From the NCBI RefSeq assembly GCF_040813715.1, contig NZ_JBFOCH010000007.1: a stretch of DNA of 64,000 bases; one strand, written 5' to 3'. The first letter of the stretch is position 1. Each line of letters begins with the position of its first letter. The notes under the pieces are model-generated. The model was not told where the DNA came from. It searched no databases and worked only from the letters and a program-made list of their open reading frames with translations. A program made the translations under genes and the position numbers. This stretch comes from Mesorhizobium_K marinum. GTDB lineage: Bacteria > Pseudomonadota > Alphaproteobacteria > Rhizobiales > Rhizobiaceae. Shown in pieces: positions 1 to 8,652 of this stretch.

Positions 1-89
1 CCGCCGCCGCCTCCGCCGAGGCAGCCTGCGAGAATCACGGACAGGCCAGCGAGCGCGCTTGCCGACACCAGCTTGCGTGCAATCGTCAT
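1..89 (-). CDS. Lipoprotein N-terminus (partial)
   Basis: The minus strand begins an open frame at an ATG at 89 that runs off the left edge, giving 29 codons. The residues are a lipoprotein signal peptide: a basic start (MTIARK), a hydrophobic stretch, and the lipobox LAGC near residues 21-24, followed by a glycine run. The product should be exported, lipidated on the Cys and anchored in the outer or inner membrane. Nothing of the mature protein is visible, so its function cannot be named. It is divergent from the PTS operon at 316. Confidence 0.6.
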   Translation of the reverse strand, partial: MTIARKLVSASALAGLSVILAGCLGGGGG

Positions 90-240
90 GGATCTAAACC
101 TTCTCGTTTCCGACGCTATTTCCATCGCCTGATTTGAAAGTGAAATCAAGGCGCGGCTTGGGCGCTTCGCGTCCGCCGCACCGAGGCCGCCACAATCAGC
201 GGGGAAAAGCGAGCGCGAGCGCGGCAACCCCTTTGACAGC

Positions 241-272
241 GAACATTCGTTCATCGTAGTCAACAAATGTTC
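241..272. promoter_or_regulatory. Inverted repeat in the gatC promoter region
   Basis: The arms GAACATT (241-247) and AATGTTC (266-272) form a perfect inverted repeat with an 18-base spacer, 44 bases before gatC. A TTGACA hexamer at 233-238 could be a -35 box, which would put the left arm in the promoter spacer. This layout suits a repressor or inducer-sensing operator for the PTS genes. The regulator is not in the window, and the promoter assignment is by eye. Confidence 0.4.
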
Positions 273-315
273 CCCGGAGGACCGGGAGCCTATTTCTCGG
301 GAGGAGACTGTTAGA

Positions 316-1811
316 ATGGATGCCTTACTGACGGGCCTGAAGTCGGCCGTCGATACGCTTGGGGCGACGGTATTGTTGCCCATCGTCATCTTCATCATCG
401 CCATCGTACTGGGCGCCAAGGCCGGCCGCGCATTCCGCGCCGCCGTGACCATCGGCGTCGCGTTCATCGGCATCAATCTCGTGCTCGGGCTGATGCTCGG
501 CTCGATCGGCGACGTCGCCCAGGCAATCGTCACGAACACCGGCATCCAGCGCGATATCGTCGATGTTGGCTGGCCTTCCGCGGCGGCTATCGCCTTCGGG
601 TCCTCGGTCGGCCTCTGGATCATCCCCATCGGCATCGCGGTCAACATCGTGCTGCTCTTGACCCGCATGACCCGCACGCTCAACGTCGACGTCTGGAACT
701 TCTGGCACTTCGCCTTCATCGGCTCGCTGGCGACCGCCGCGACCGGAAGCCTGGGCTACGGGCTCGTGGTCGGCGCGCTCGTTGCCGCCCTGGCCCTGCT
801 CTTCGCAGACTGGTCTGCGCGCGCGGTCCAGCAGTTCTACGGCATTCCGGGCNCCTCGTGGTCGGCGCGCTCGTTGCTGCCCTGGCCCTGCTCTTCGCCG
901 ACTGGTCTGCGCGCGCGGTGCAGCAGTTCTACGGCATTCCGGGCGTCTCGGTGCCGCATCTGGCCTCGGCGCAGATCCTTCCGATCGCCATCGTGCTGAA
1001 CTGGGTGATGGACCGGATTCCGGGCGTCAACCGCATCGAGATCAGCACGGACACCATCGAGAAGCGGTTCGGCGTGTTCGGCGAACCGGTCGTGCTCGGC
1101 CTGATCATCGGCCTCGTGCTCGGCCTGGTCGCCTACTACAATGCCGGCGACTTCGGCACGGTGCTGTCGAAGGTGCTGGGCACCGGCATGACGCTGGCCG
1201 CCGTGATGCTGCTCCTGCCGCGCATGGTCAAGGTGCTGATGGAAGGCCTGCTGCCCGTCTCCGACGCCGCTCAGGAATTCGTGCGCAAGCGTACCGGAGA
1301 CCGCGAGCTGCTGGTCGGCCTCGACTCGGCGATCCTGATCGGCCACCCGGCGGCTATCGCGTCGTCGCTGATCCTGGTGCCGATCGCCATCATCCTGTCG
1401 ATCGTCCTGCCGGGCAACCGCGTCATCCTGTTCGCCGATCTCGCGGTCATTCCCTTCCTCGTCGCAATGACGGCACCGCTGCTCAAGGGCAACGTGTTCC
1501 GCATGGTCGTGGTCGGGACGGTCACGCTGGCCGTCGGCTTCTATGTCGCCAACGCGCTGGCGCCGCTGTTCACCAGCGCGGCCGTCTCGTCCGGCTTCCA
1601 GCTGCCCGAGAATGCGGTGCAGATCACGTCGGTCGTCGACGGCTTCCTGTGGATCCCCTACGTGGTCATCGAGGCGATCCAGTGGTTCGGCATCGCCGGG
1701 CTGGTTCTGCTGGCGCTGGTCATCGCCGTCGCCTTCGGCCTCTACCGCCGCAGCACCGCGGCCTGGGAACGGGCCGCCGGAGCCGAGGACGAGGCCGAAG
1801 CCCGGGCCTGA
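316..1811 (+). CDS. gatC: PTS galactitol-family permease, component IIC (interrupted by an assembly join)
   Basis: This is the membrane channel of a phosphoenolpyruvate:sugar phosphotransferase system of the galactitol family (EIIC-GAT). It moves a sugar or sugar alcohol across the inner membrane while IIB phosphorylates it. The protein is almost entirely hydrophobic segments with short polar loops, ending in a charged Glu/Ala-rich tail. An AGGAG-type ribosome site precedes the ATG at 316. An N at 853 lies between two 90-bp copies of the same coding stretch and shifts the frame; merging the copies gives about 467 residues, normal for the family. The copies differ at three synonymous positions. 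IIA and IIB follow directly. The real substrate is unknown; galactitol is only the family name. Confidence 0.87.
763..944. repeat. Duplicated 90 bp around N at 853
   Basis: Bases 763-852 and 855-944 are the same part of gatC, with three differences, separated by an N and one or two bases. All three differences are silent in the IIC reading frame. This is best read as two overlapping contig ends joined without merging, not a biological tandem repeat. Confidence 0.85.
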
Positions 1812-1865
1812 AACGACGGAGCCGGCCGCCATGCGGCCGGCTCCAAACAACCCAAGGAGACAACG

Positions 1866-2327
1866 ATGGCGCTAGGCCTCGTCGCACACATGGACCCGCA
1901 GGCGATCGCGCTCGGGATCGACGCGCAGAGTTCGGAACAGGCGATCCGGCTGCTCGCCGGCAAGCTCGAGGCGCTGGGCTATGTGAAGCCGTCCTACGCG
2001 GACGCGGTGGTCAAGCGCGAGGCGTCGATGCCGACGGGGCTGCCGCTCGGCCAGGCCGTCAACGTCGCCATTCCGCATACCGACCCGCAGCATGTCATCA
2101 AGCCGGGCGTCGCGCTCGGCGTGCTGTCGCGTCCGGTCGACTTCGCCAACATGGAGGAACCCGACGAGGCGGTGCCGGTCGGGGTGGTCTTCCTGCTCGC
2201 GATCAACGACAAGGACAAGCAGATCGACATGCTCCAGGAGATCATGGAGGCGATCCAGGATCCGGCGACGCTCGGAGGGCTTGCGCGCGCAAGGACCTTT
2301 GGCGAAGTCAGGTCCTTGCTCGGCTGA
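1866..2327 (+). CDS. gatA: PTS galactitol-family component IIA
   Basis: This 153-residue cytoplasmic phosphocarrier accepts phosphate from HPr and passes it to IIB. It belongs to the fructose/mannitol-type IIA family (PTS_EIIA_2). The phosphorylated residue should be His71 in the motif IPHTDP. The gene starts 54 bases after the IIC stop, with AAGGAGACAACG just before the ATG, and IIB follows 22 bases downstream, so the three genes form one operon in the order C-A-B. No HPr or EI gene lies nearby; the general PTS proteins must be encoded elsewhere. Confidence 0.88.
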   Translation: MALGLVAHMDPQAIALGIDAQSSEQAIRLLAGKLEALGYVKPSYADAVVKREASMPTGLPLGQAVNVAIPHTDPQHVIKPGVALGVLSRPVDFANMEEPDEAVPVGVVFLLAINDKDKQIDMLQEIMEAIQDPATLGGLARARTFGEVRSLLG

Positions 2328-2349
2328 GAACAAGGAGGAACCGCTCGGC

Positions 2350-2637
2350 ATGACCAGACAGAAGACCATTCTTTTCGCGTGCGGCACCGGCGTCGCCACA
2401 TCGACCGCCGTCAACGCGACCGTGACCGAAGCGATGAAGGCGCGCGGGCTGACCTTCAACGCAATGCAGTGCAAGGCGACCGAAGTGCCGAGCATGGCCG
2501 AGAGCGTCGACCTGATCGTCGCCACGACGCCGATTTCCGCGTCGGTCACCAAGCCGGTCATCAAGGGCCTGGCCTTCCTCACCGGCATCGGCAAGGACAA
2601 GGCGCTCGACGACATCGAGGCCGAACTGCGCAAATAG
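2350..2637 (+). CDS. gatB: PTS galactitol-family component IIB
   Basis: This 95-residue cytoplasmic IIB domain transfers phosphate from IIA to the sugar bound in IIC. The P-loop motif ACGTGVATST near the N-terminus carries the phosphorylated cysteine, Cys11. The ATG at 2350 is preceded by AAGGAGG at a good distance, which decides the start over the longer upstream frame. It closes the IIC-IIA-IIB operon. About 200 bases with no recognisable feature separate it from the amidase. Confidence 0.88.
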   Translation: MTRQKTILFACGTGVATSTAVNATVTEAMKARGLTFNAMQCKATEVPSMAESVDLIVATTPISASVTKPVIKGLAFLTGIGKDKALDDIEAELRK

Positions 2638-2836
2638 GCGGCCCGCCGGGCGTGCTGCCTCGAGACATCGGGGTCGCCGGCGCGGCCAATCCGGAACGCC
2701 AGGCAGACCTGGAGCTTCCGCCGCTCATCCGGCGGTCGGCTGCGTGCCGGCGGCCGTCCGGTCGTTGATAAACACCCGATCGCAGGATAGTGCCAGCGAG
2801 ACGAGCCTGACCGTGATTCCATAGAAAGCAGACAGC

Positions 2837-4239
2837 ATGCCCAATACCGTCGCCGACCCGTCCGGGGCGCTGATCGAACAGCTCGATCTTGCTCCCTACC
2901 GCCAGGGTCCGCTGGACGGGCTCTGCTTCACGGTCAAGGACAATATCGACCTCGCCGGATACAAGACGTCCTACGGAAGCCCCGCCTGGCGGGATGCGCA
3001 TCCGGCGCCGGTCCACAACGCGCTTTGCGTCGACCAGCTGCTTGCGGCCGGCGGCCGCTGCGTCGGCAAGGTGGTGGCGGATGAGTTCACCTACAGCCTC
3101 GACGGCGAAAGCTACTATTTCGGGACACCGCTGAATGCGAAGGCGCCGGATCGTGTTCCCGGGGGTTCTTCCAGCGGCTCGGCGGCGTCGGTCGCTTCCG
3201 GTTTCGCCGACTTTTCGCTGTGCACGGATTCAGGCGGGTCCATCCGCGTGCCGGCGAGCCTCTGCGGCCTGTGGGGCATGCGTCCCAGCCTGCACAGGAT
3301 CTCCGAGGCCGGAGTTCTGCCGTTCCAGCCGAGCGTCAGCACCGTCGGCGTCCTGGCGCAGCGCCTCGACGTGCTCGCCGCGGCGATGCGGGTCCTGNTT
3401 TCGCGGACTTTTCGCTGTGCACCGATTCAGGCGGGTCCATCCGCGTGCCGGCGAGCCTCTGCGGCCTGTGGGGCATGCGTCCCAGCCTGCACAGGATCTC
3501 CGAGGCCGGAGTTCTGCCGTTCCAGCCGAGCGTCAGCACCGTCGGCGTCCTGGCGCAGCGCCTCGACGTGCTCGCCGCGGCGATGCGGGTCCTGCTTGCG
3601 GGGCATTCCTCGACCGCTTCTGCGCCTTCGCGCATCCTCGTGCTTTCCGACGCCCTGAAGATCGCGGATACGCCCGTTCGGGACCAGGTCGCCGTCGCAC
3701 TGGACCGGATCGCATCGCGCACCGGGATCGCGGTCGAACCGGTGACTTTCGCGCAGATTCTGGGGGAGGATGCCCCGCTCAGTTCCTGCAATCTTCAAGG
3801 GCTGCGCGATCTGCAGACCGCGGAGTTCCAGTGCACGGTCGGAAACTGGATCGAGGCCTGCAAGCCGGAGCTCGGCTTCACCTTCACCATGGCCTACGGA
3901 AATGTCCGGACGTTCGACCGTATCGCGGCGCTGGACACCATCGCGAATTGCGGGCGGCTGTTCGCCGGCATCAATGCGTTCTTCTCGCCGGGCACCGTCG
4001 TCTGTTTCCCGACCACGCCGACGATCGCGCCACTGAAAGGCTCCCTGAACACGCTCGACGCGGTGCTCGACTTCTACGATCGCACGATGACGATCACCGC
4101 GTTTTCAGGCGTCGCACGCCTTCCGGAAATCTCGGCGCCGCTGCTGACGGTCGAGGGATGCCCGGTTGGCCTGTCCTTCGTTGCCGGCCACTATCAGGAC
4201 GAGTTCTTGCTGGACGCGGTGCGCCGGATCGCCGGCTGA
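2837..4239 (+). CDS. Amidase, signature family (interrupted by an assembly join)
   Basis: A hydrolase of the amidase-signature family, which cleaves carboxamides through a Ser-cisSer-Lys triad. Visible catalytic residues are Lys34 (TVKDNID), Ser111 in the GGSSSGSAA loop, and the nucleophile Ser135 in TDSGGSIR. An N at 3398 lies between two 196-bp copies and breaks the frame; removing one copy gives about 401 residues, a normal short amidase. Both copy differences are silent. The length and lone occurrence, without gatB/gatC tRNA amidotransferase partners, argue against tRNA-dependent amidation. It lies downstream of the PTS genes on the same strand, but the 200-base gap makes co-transcription uncertain. 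The substrate cannot be told. Confidence 0.82.
3202..3594. repeat. Duplicated 196 bp around N at 3398
   Basis: Bases 3202-3397 and 3399-3594 are two copies of the amidase coding sequence, including the catalytic TDSGGSIR region, with two silent differences. The offset of 197 bases is not a multiple of three, so the deposited sequence shows a false frameshift. Confidence 0.88.
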
Positions 4240-4315
4240 CCCGCGCGCAACGCTTTGGCAAGGCAGTTCGGGCGGCCGATTGCCTTGGTTCGACCGCCCT
4301 GCCGGCTTTCGCTGG

Positions 4316-5761
4316 TCAGCGCACGAGCACGTTGCGGAACTGCCAGGGGTCGTCCTTGTCGATGTCCTCCGGGAAGAGGCCGGGGCGGCCGTCGAGCGGC
4401 GTCCAGTCCGTGTAGTAGCCCTTGACTGGCCCGAGATAGGGCATCTGCACCTCGAGGCAGCGCCGGAAGTCGGTCTCGTCGGCCTCGACGATGCCGGCCT
4501 CGGGATTCTCCAGCGCCCACACCATGCCGGCGAGCACCGCCGACGACACCTGCATGCCGGTCGCGTTCTGGTAGGGGGCGAGCTTGCGCGCTTCCTCCAG
4601 CGAGAGCTGCGAACCGTACCAGTAGGCGTTCTTCTTGTGGCCGTAGAGCAGGACGCCGAGTTCGTCGACGCCGTCGACCAGTTCGTTCTCGTCGAGCACG
4701 TGATGGACCGGCTGCGCCTTGCCCGCCGCGCCAAACATCTCGTGCAGCGACAGGACGGCGTCGTTGGCGGGGTGGTAGGCATAGTGGCAGGTCGGCCGGT
4801 AGCTCACCTTGCCGTCCTTGTCGCGCACGGTGAAGAAATCGGAGATCGAGATCGCTTCGTTGTGCGTGACCAGGAAGCCGTATTGCGCGCCGGGCGTCGG
4901 GCACCAGGTCCTGACGCGGGTGTTGGCGCCGGGCTGCTCGAGGAAGATCGCCGCCTTGCAGCCGTGCTTGTGCTTGCGGCCGTTCTTCGGCATCCACTTC
5001 TCATGCGTGCCCCAGCCGAGCTCGGCCGGCTGCAACCCCTCCGAGATGAAGCCTTCGACCGACCAGGTGTTCCAGAACACGTTGAGCGGCTTCGGTTTCT
5101 TGGTGCGCTGCGTGTCGCGCTCGGCGATATGGATGCCCTTGATCCCGGCCTTCTTCATCAGCTTGGCCCAGCCTTCCCGGTCATCGGTCGACGGTTCCTT
5201 GAACTTCAGGCCGAGATCGGTCGCCAGGTCGAGCAGCGCGCGCTTGACGAACCACGACACCATGCCGGGATTGGCCCCACAGGTGGAGACCGCCGTCGGG
5301 CCGCCGGGGTGCTTGCGCTTCTCCTCGCGCAGCGTTTCGCGCAGCGCATAGTTGGTGCGGCTGGCATTGTCGGCCTTGGCGTCGAAATAGAAGCCGAGCC
5401 ACGGCTCGACGACGGTATCGACATAGAGCGCGCCGAGCTTGCGGCAGAGATGCATCAGGTCGACCGAGCCGGTATCGACCGAAAGGTTGACGCAGAAGGC
5501 CTGGCCGCCGCCATGGGTCAGCAGCGGGCTGAGGAGCTTCTTGTAGTTCTTCTTGGTGACCGCCTCGTTGAGGAAGCCGATGCCGCGCTCGTCGAGAAGC
5601 TTGCGGTTCTCCTCGTTCGGGTCGATGACGATCATGCGCGACTTGTCGAATTTGAAATGGCGTTCGATGAGCGGCAGGGTTCCGCGTCCGATCGAACCAA
5701 ATCCGATCATCACGATGGGGCCTGTTATCTCGCCGTAGACCGGCCATTTCTGTTCCGCCAT
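4316..5761 (-). CDS. hss: Homospermidine synthase
   Basis: This enzyme makes sym-homospermidine from putrescine in an NAD-dependent, cytosolic reaction; homospermidine is a main polyamine of rhizobia. The 481-residue product matches the family length of about 480. A dinucleotide-binding motif, MIGFGSIGRG, sits near residues 18-27, and long conserved blocks characteristic of bacterial Hss follow (for example VDTVVEPW and TCGANPGMVSW). The ATG at 5761 fits the usual N-terminus; the open frame extends further upstream but without resemblance to the family. It stands alone, convergent with the amidase. Ornithine decarboxylase at 40174 in this window would supply its putrescine. Confidence 0.93.
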   Translation of the reverse strand: MAEQKWPVYGEITGPIVMIGFGSIGRGTLPLIERHFKFDKSRMIVIDPNEENRKLLDERGIGFLNEAVTKKNYKKLLSPLLTHGGGQAFCVNLSVDTGSVDLMHLCRKLGALYVDTVVEPWLGFYFDAKADNASRTNYALRETLREEKRKHPGGPTAVSTCGANPGMVSWFVKRALLDLATDLGLKFKEPSTDDREGWAKLMKKAGIKGIHIAERDTQRTKKPKPLNVFWNTWSVEGFISEGLQPAELGWGTHEKWMPKNGRKHKHGCKAAIFLEQPGANTRVRTWCPTPGAQYGFLVTHNEAISISDFFTVRDKDGKVSYRPTCHYAYHPANDAVLSLHEMFGAAGKAQPVHHVLDENELVDGVDELGVLLYGHKKNAYWYGSQLSLEEARKLAPYQNATGMQVSSAVLAGMVWALENPEAGIVEADETDFRRCLEVQMPYLGPVKGYYTDWTPLDGRPGLFPEDIDKDDPWQFRNVLVR

Positions 5762-5870
5762 TTTGGGCAGCACTCCGTTTTGTTGCGCAATTCCCAAGCA
5801 GAAAGCACAAGGCCGTGTCACAATAAAGGGGCAGGCCGGTGAATCTGCCGGCGGCCGGCGGCCTGCGTCG

Positions 5871-6911
5871 CTATCGGTGGGGCCTGGCGGTCGAGCCGCG
5901 CACGACCAGTTCAACCGGCATCACGACCTGCCGAGGCGGGGCGTTGGCGAGGATCATCTCCGCCGCCATGCGGCCCTTGCCGACGATGTCCTGCGCGACC
6001 GTCGTCAGCGGCGGCGTCGTGCGCGCCGACTCTGCCGTACCGTCGAAGCCGGTGACCGAAACCGTGCCCGGAACGTGGATGCCGCGCCGCAGCGCCTCGT
6101 CGAGCACTGTGATCGCCTGCCAGTCGGACATGGCGACGATCGCCGTCGCATCGCCGCACTGGTCGAACACCACAGCGCCGGCGTCGGGGTCGCCGGGCGT
6201 CGTCTCGATGATGGGCATCCGGCCTATGGAGAGACCGGCCTCGGCCAGCGCATCGGCAAAGCCGCCGAGCCGTTCATGATCGAGGGCGAAGCCGGACGCC
6301 AGCGCCCTTTCCGTCTCGCCCGGCATGTGCACGATCGCCGGACCCGCCGTGCGGCGGATCGAAAGGATCGCGAAGTTTCGGTGCCCCAGCCCAGTCAGGT
6401 GGCGGATCACGGCAAGCGCGCCCTTTCTCCCGTCGGTGCGGATCGAGTTGACGTCGGGGCCGGCATCGCTTTCGACGATGACGAAGGGCAGCCGCCGCCG
6501 CTTTGCCGAGGACACCAGGTCGATGTCCGCGCTGTGGCCGAGGATGAAGCCGTCGACGAGCGCCTCGCGTATGCTGGCAATGCGTGTGTCGTCGGTTCCG
6601 TTGACGAGGCTGAGCGTCGCGCCGGCCGCATCGCAGGCCTGCGCCGCCCCGAGAACGAGTTCGCGTCCATAGGGGCTGCGGATGACCTCGGCGATCGGAT
6701 AGGCGCCGGGCGGCATGAAGCCGATGGCGTTGAATTTTCCTTCCTTGAGCAGCCTGCCCCTGGGATCCGGGCCGCCATAGCCGAGCGCCCGCGCGGCCGC
6801 CTCGACGCGCTCGCGCAACTCGGGACGGACCAGTTCGGGACGGTTGAAGACGTTGGAGACCGTACCGCGCGAGACGCCGGCAGCGCGTCCGACATCGTCT
6901 AGCGTCGGCAT
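5871..6911 (-). CDS. LacI-family transcriptional regulator
   Basis: This 346-residue DNA-binding repressor has the LacI layout: an N-terminal helix-turn-helix at residues 1-22 (TLDDVGRAAGVSRGTVSNVF), a hinge, then a periplasmic-binding-protein-like effector domain to the C-terminus. Such proteins bind operators as dimers and respond to sugars or nucleosides. Two perfect 14-bp palindromes of the LacI type lie between its start and the divergent MoaF-like gene at 7115, so it probably controls that gene pair and itself. The effector is unknown. The homospermidine synthase gene follows on the same strand about 110 bases downstream, but a shared function is not evident. Confidence 0.92.
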   Translation of the reverse strand: MPTLDDVGRAAGVSRGTVSNVFNRPELVRPELRERVEAAARALGYGGPDPRGRLLKEGKFNAIGFMPPGAYPIAEVIRSPYGRELVLGAAQACDAAGATLSLVNGTDDTRIASIREALVDGFILGHSADIDLVSSAKRRRLPFVIVESDAGPDVNSIRTDGRKGALAVIRHLTGLGHRNFAILSIRRTAGPAIVHMPGETERALASGFALDHERLGGFADALAEAGLSIGRMPIIETTPGDPDAGAVVFDQCGDATAIVAMSDWQAITVLDEALRRGIHVPGTVSVTGFDGTAESARTTPPLTTVAQDIVGKGRMAAEMILANAPPRQVVMPVELVVRGSTARPHR

Positions 6912-6947
6912 TCGTCACCTCTCATGGGCACCGTCCTACGCGAATAA

Positions 6948-6961
6948 TTGGAGCGCTCCAA
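6948..6961. promoter_or_regulatory. LacI-type operator O1
   Basis: The perfect palindrome TTGGAGCGCTCCAA lies 37 bases upstream of the lacI-family start. The central CG and GGAGCGCTCC core are typical of LacI/PurR-family sites. An identical copy lies at 7002-7015. Confidence 0.85.
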
Positions 6962-7001
6962 GAATTTTCTTGACCAGGCGGCATTTTGCGGACTAGATTG
7001 T

Positions 7002-7015
7002 TTGGAGCGCTCCAA
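7002..7015. promoter_or_regulatory. LacI-type operator O2
   Basis: A second exact copy of TTGGAGCGCTCCAA, centred 54 bases from the first, about five helical turns. Two in-phase identical sites between divergent genes suggest cooperative binding or a small repression loop that covers both promoters. Confidence 0.85.
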
Positions 7016-7114
7016 TTGCCGATTCTCTGCAATTTCGGGTGCCCGCCATCAGTGCATGCTTCCTGCTTCAGTTTGATCGCAAAGCCGTCAGGCTCCCTGC
7101 ACGAGGAGGAAATC

Positions 7115-7444
7115 ATGGCATCTGCACACCACGCTTCCGAAGCCCTGGTCGGGCAAGCGTTCGATTGCGACTTCGGCGCCTTCGTTCCGCGCCTGACATT
7201 CGGCCCTGGGCGCGACCTGAGGATCCAGGCAAAGCTCGGCGATATCGACATCGACCAGGTCGTGAAGGCCGAAATCGAGGACCTGCGCCCCGAAGTGTTC
7301 CTGGTGAGTTGGGTCGAGGACAACGGCAACTTCATTGTCCAGGTGCAGGATCATGCGAACCGCATCGTCCACAACCATGCCCGGCTTGCCGACGGCCAGG
7401 TGTTCCGCGCGGAGGGCATGCTGCGGCGCGTTCCGGCAGGCTGA
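7115..7444 (+). CDS. MoaF-like small beta-barrel protein
   Basis: A 109-residue soluble protein with no signal peptide. Its pattern (CDFGAFVPRLTFGPG, then VFLVSWVEDNG and VQDHANRIVHNHARL) resembles MoaF-type lipocalin-like domains, which are small barrels thought to bind hydrophobic ligands. The ATG at 7115 is chosen because GAGGAGG stands just before it; the open frame extends upstream without a ribosome site. It is the first gene downstream of the twin LacI operators and is followed after 73 bases by a membrane protein, so the two are probably co-regulated. The molecular role is unknown; the MoaF resemblance is from memory and moderate. Confidence 0.6.
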   Translation: MASAHHASEALVGQAFDCDFGAFVPRLTFGPGRDLRIQAKLGDIDIDQVVKAEIEDLRPEVFLVSWVEDNGNFIVQVQDHANRIVHNHARLADGQVFRAEGMLRRVPAG

Positions 7445-7517
7445 CAATGGCTGTGCCGGCAGACTGGCGCCGAAAGCTGCGAGACGACCACCGATCACGC
7501 TCCCAGGGGAGGACACG

Positions 7518-7955
7518 ATGACCTTCGCCTATGAAAGCCACCTGATTGCCAGGATCCTGCTCAGCATCGCGACGCTCGGCTACGGCCTCGTCACGGTCAA
7601 GGCCGACTTCAACGCCACCCATGCCACCAACCCCCGGTGGACGCCGCATGCCCGTTTCCACGTGGTCTGGCAGGTCCTGAGCTATGCCGGCGTCGGGCTG
7701 ATCTCGCTCGGCCTGATCTGGATCGGCGGGCCGATGCAGACCGAACGGCTGTACCTGGCAGGACTGCTGGGCATCGCGATGTATGGCGGCTTCTTTGCCG
7801 CGCTCTTTGCGCGTCCGGTCTATGGCGGACTGCTCTACGATGAGAACGGCTATCTGCCGTTCAAGGCGCCCATCGGAGGCGGCAAATGGGACGTGAACGT
7901 CACCGCCTTCACGGCGATGACGACCATCCTGGTTCTAGGCCTGATATCGATCTGA
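7518..7955 (+). CDS. Four-helix integral membrane protein of unknown function
   Basis: A 145-residue protein with four clear hydrophobic segments (about residues 9-27, 49-69, 78-97 and 127-144). A conserved-looking polar stretch between helices one and two contains several His, Asn and Trp residues (NATHATNPRWTPHARFHVVWQ), which could bind a ligand or metal. It resembles small uncharacterised membrane families such as DUF6640, but I am not certain of the family. AGGGGAGGACACG precedes the ATG. It lies in tandem with the MoaF-like gene behind the LacI operators and convergent with the RidA-family gene. Confidence 0.6.
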   Translation: MTFAYESHLIARILLSIATLGYGLVTVKADFNATHATNPRWTPHARFHVVWQVLSYAGVGLISLGLIWIGGPMQTERLYLAGLLGIAMYGGFFAALFARPVYGGLLYDENGYLPFKAPIGGGKWDVNVTAFTAMTTILVLGLISI

Positions 7956-7995
7956 TGGCCGGAATGCCGGTGGGAGCACCGGCATTCCGCTCGCA

Positions 7996-8478
7996 TCACT
8001 CCACCACGACAACGGCTTCTACCTCGAAGAGCATAGGGTCGATCGCGAGTTTCGGCACGGGCACCAAGGTCTGCGCCGGCAGCGAGGTTCCGAACATAGC
8101 CTTGACGTTCTCGGTCAGCACGCCGAGCTTCGACATGTCGTGGTCGACCACGAAGATGGTCAGCTTGGCGACCTGCTCCGGCTTTGCGCCGAGCGCATCA
8201 AGGGCTGCGCCCAGATTTGCGTAGGCCTGCTTTACCTGGGCCGCGAAATCGGGAGACAGGGCGCCGTTGGCGTCCTGGCCGCCCTGTCCCGAGATGTACG
8301 CCACCCTTGCCCCGGCCGGCACGACCGCCGCCGTGCTGTAGCCGTTCGGCGTCGGGTCGTAGAGGTTCTGCGGATTGACGATCGCCGGCTTGAGATCGCC
8401 GGCTGCGGCTACCGCGGGGACGCCATTGGTCATGATGAGTATTCCTCCCATAAGCAGTTGCTTGAGTGTCCGTGACAT
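7996..8478 (-). CDS. Exported RidA/YjgF-family protein
   Basis: A 160-residue member of the RidA (YjgF/L-PSP) family with an N-terminal signal peptide (basic MSRTLK, hydrophobic core, likely cleavage after AVAAA near residue 26). Cytosolic RidA enzymes hydrolyse reactive imines with a conserved Arg in the PAR motif; here the motif reads PAQ (Gln136), so classical imine deaminase activity is doubtful. The rest of the trimer-forming fold is recognisable (SGQGGQD, KLTIFVVD, FEVEAVVVV). It is divergent from a TetR regulator, with twin palindromes 80-110 bases upstream of its start, and is probably controlled by it. Periplasmic location is inferred from the signal peptide. Confidence 0.85.
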   Translation of the reverse strand: MSRTLKQLLMGGILIMTNGVPAVAAAGDLKPAIVNPQNLYDPTPNGYSTAAVVPAGARVAYISGQGGQDANGALSPDFAAQVKQAYANLGAALDALGAKPEQVAKLTIFVVDHDMSKLGVLTENVKAMFGTSLPAQTLVPVPKLAIDPMLFEVEAVVVVE

Positions 8479-8559
8479 GAGTTTTCTCGTGGCTTCGCCG
8501 ACCGCCAGAGGAACCTCTCGGCCGGCATGGTTGAATGACGAACGATTTCACCTTAAGAC

Positions 8560-8574
8560 TCGTACGACGTACGA
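8560..8574. promoter_or_regulatory. TetR-type operator, copy 1
   Basis: TCGTACGACGTACGA is a 15-bp palindrome with one central base, lying between the divergent ridA-like and tetR genes. An identical copy is centred 25 bases downstream. Confidence 0.75.
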
Positions 8575-8584
8575 TTAGATTGCA

Positions 8585-8599
8585 TCGTACGACGTACGA
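8585..8599. promoter_or_regulatory. TetR-type operator, copy 2
   Basis: A second exact copy of TCGTACGACGTACGA, 54 bases before the tetR start. The two copies together suggest that two TetR dimers bind the divergent promoter region and control both genes. Confidence 0.75.
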
Positions 8600-8652
8600 G
8601 TCAATTGGCTTTGTCGGCATTGATCGTCGCCGTCCAACATCGAGGAGCCTAG

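Noticed and set aside
2837..4239. Amidase as GatA of the tRNA amidotransferase.
   Set aside because: It is too short, and no gatB or gatC gene lies near it; it fits a single-chain amidase.
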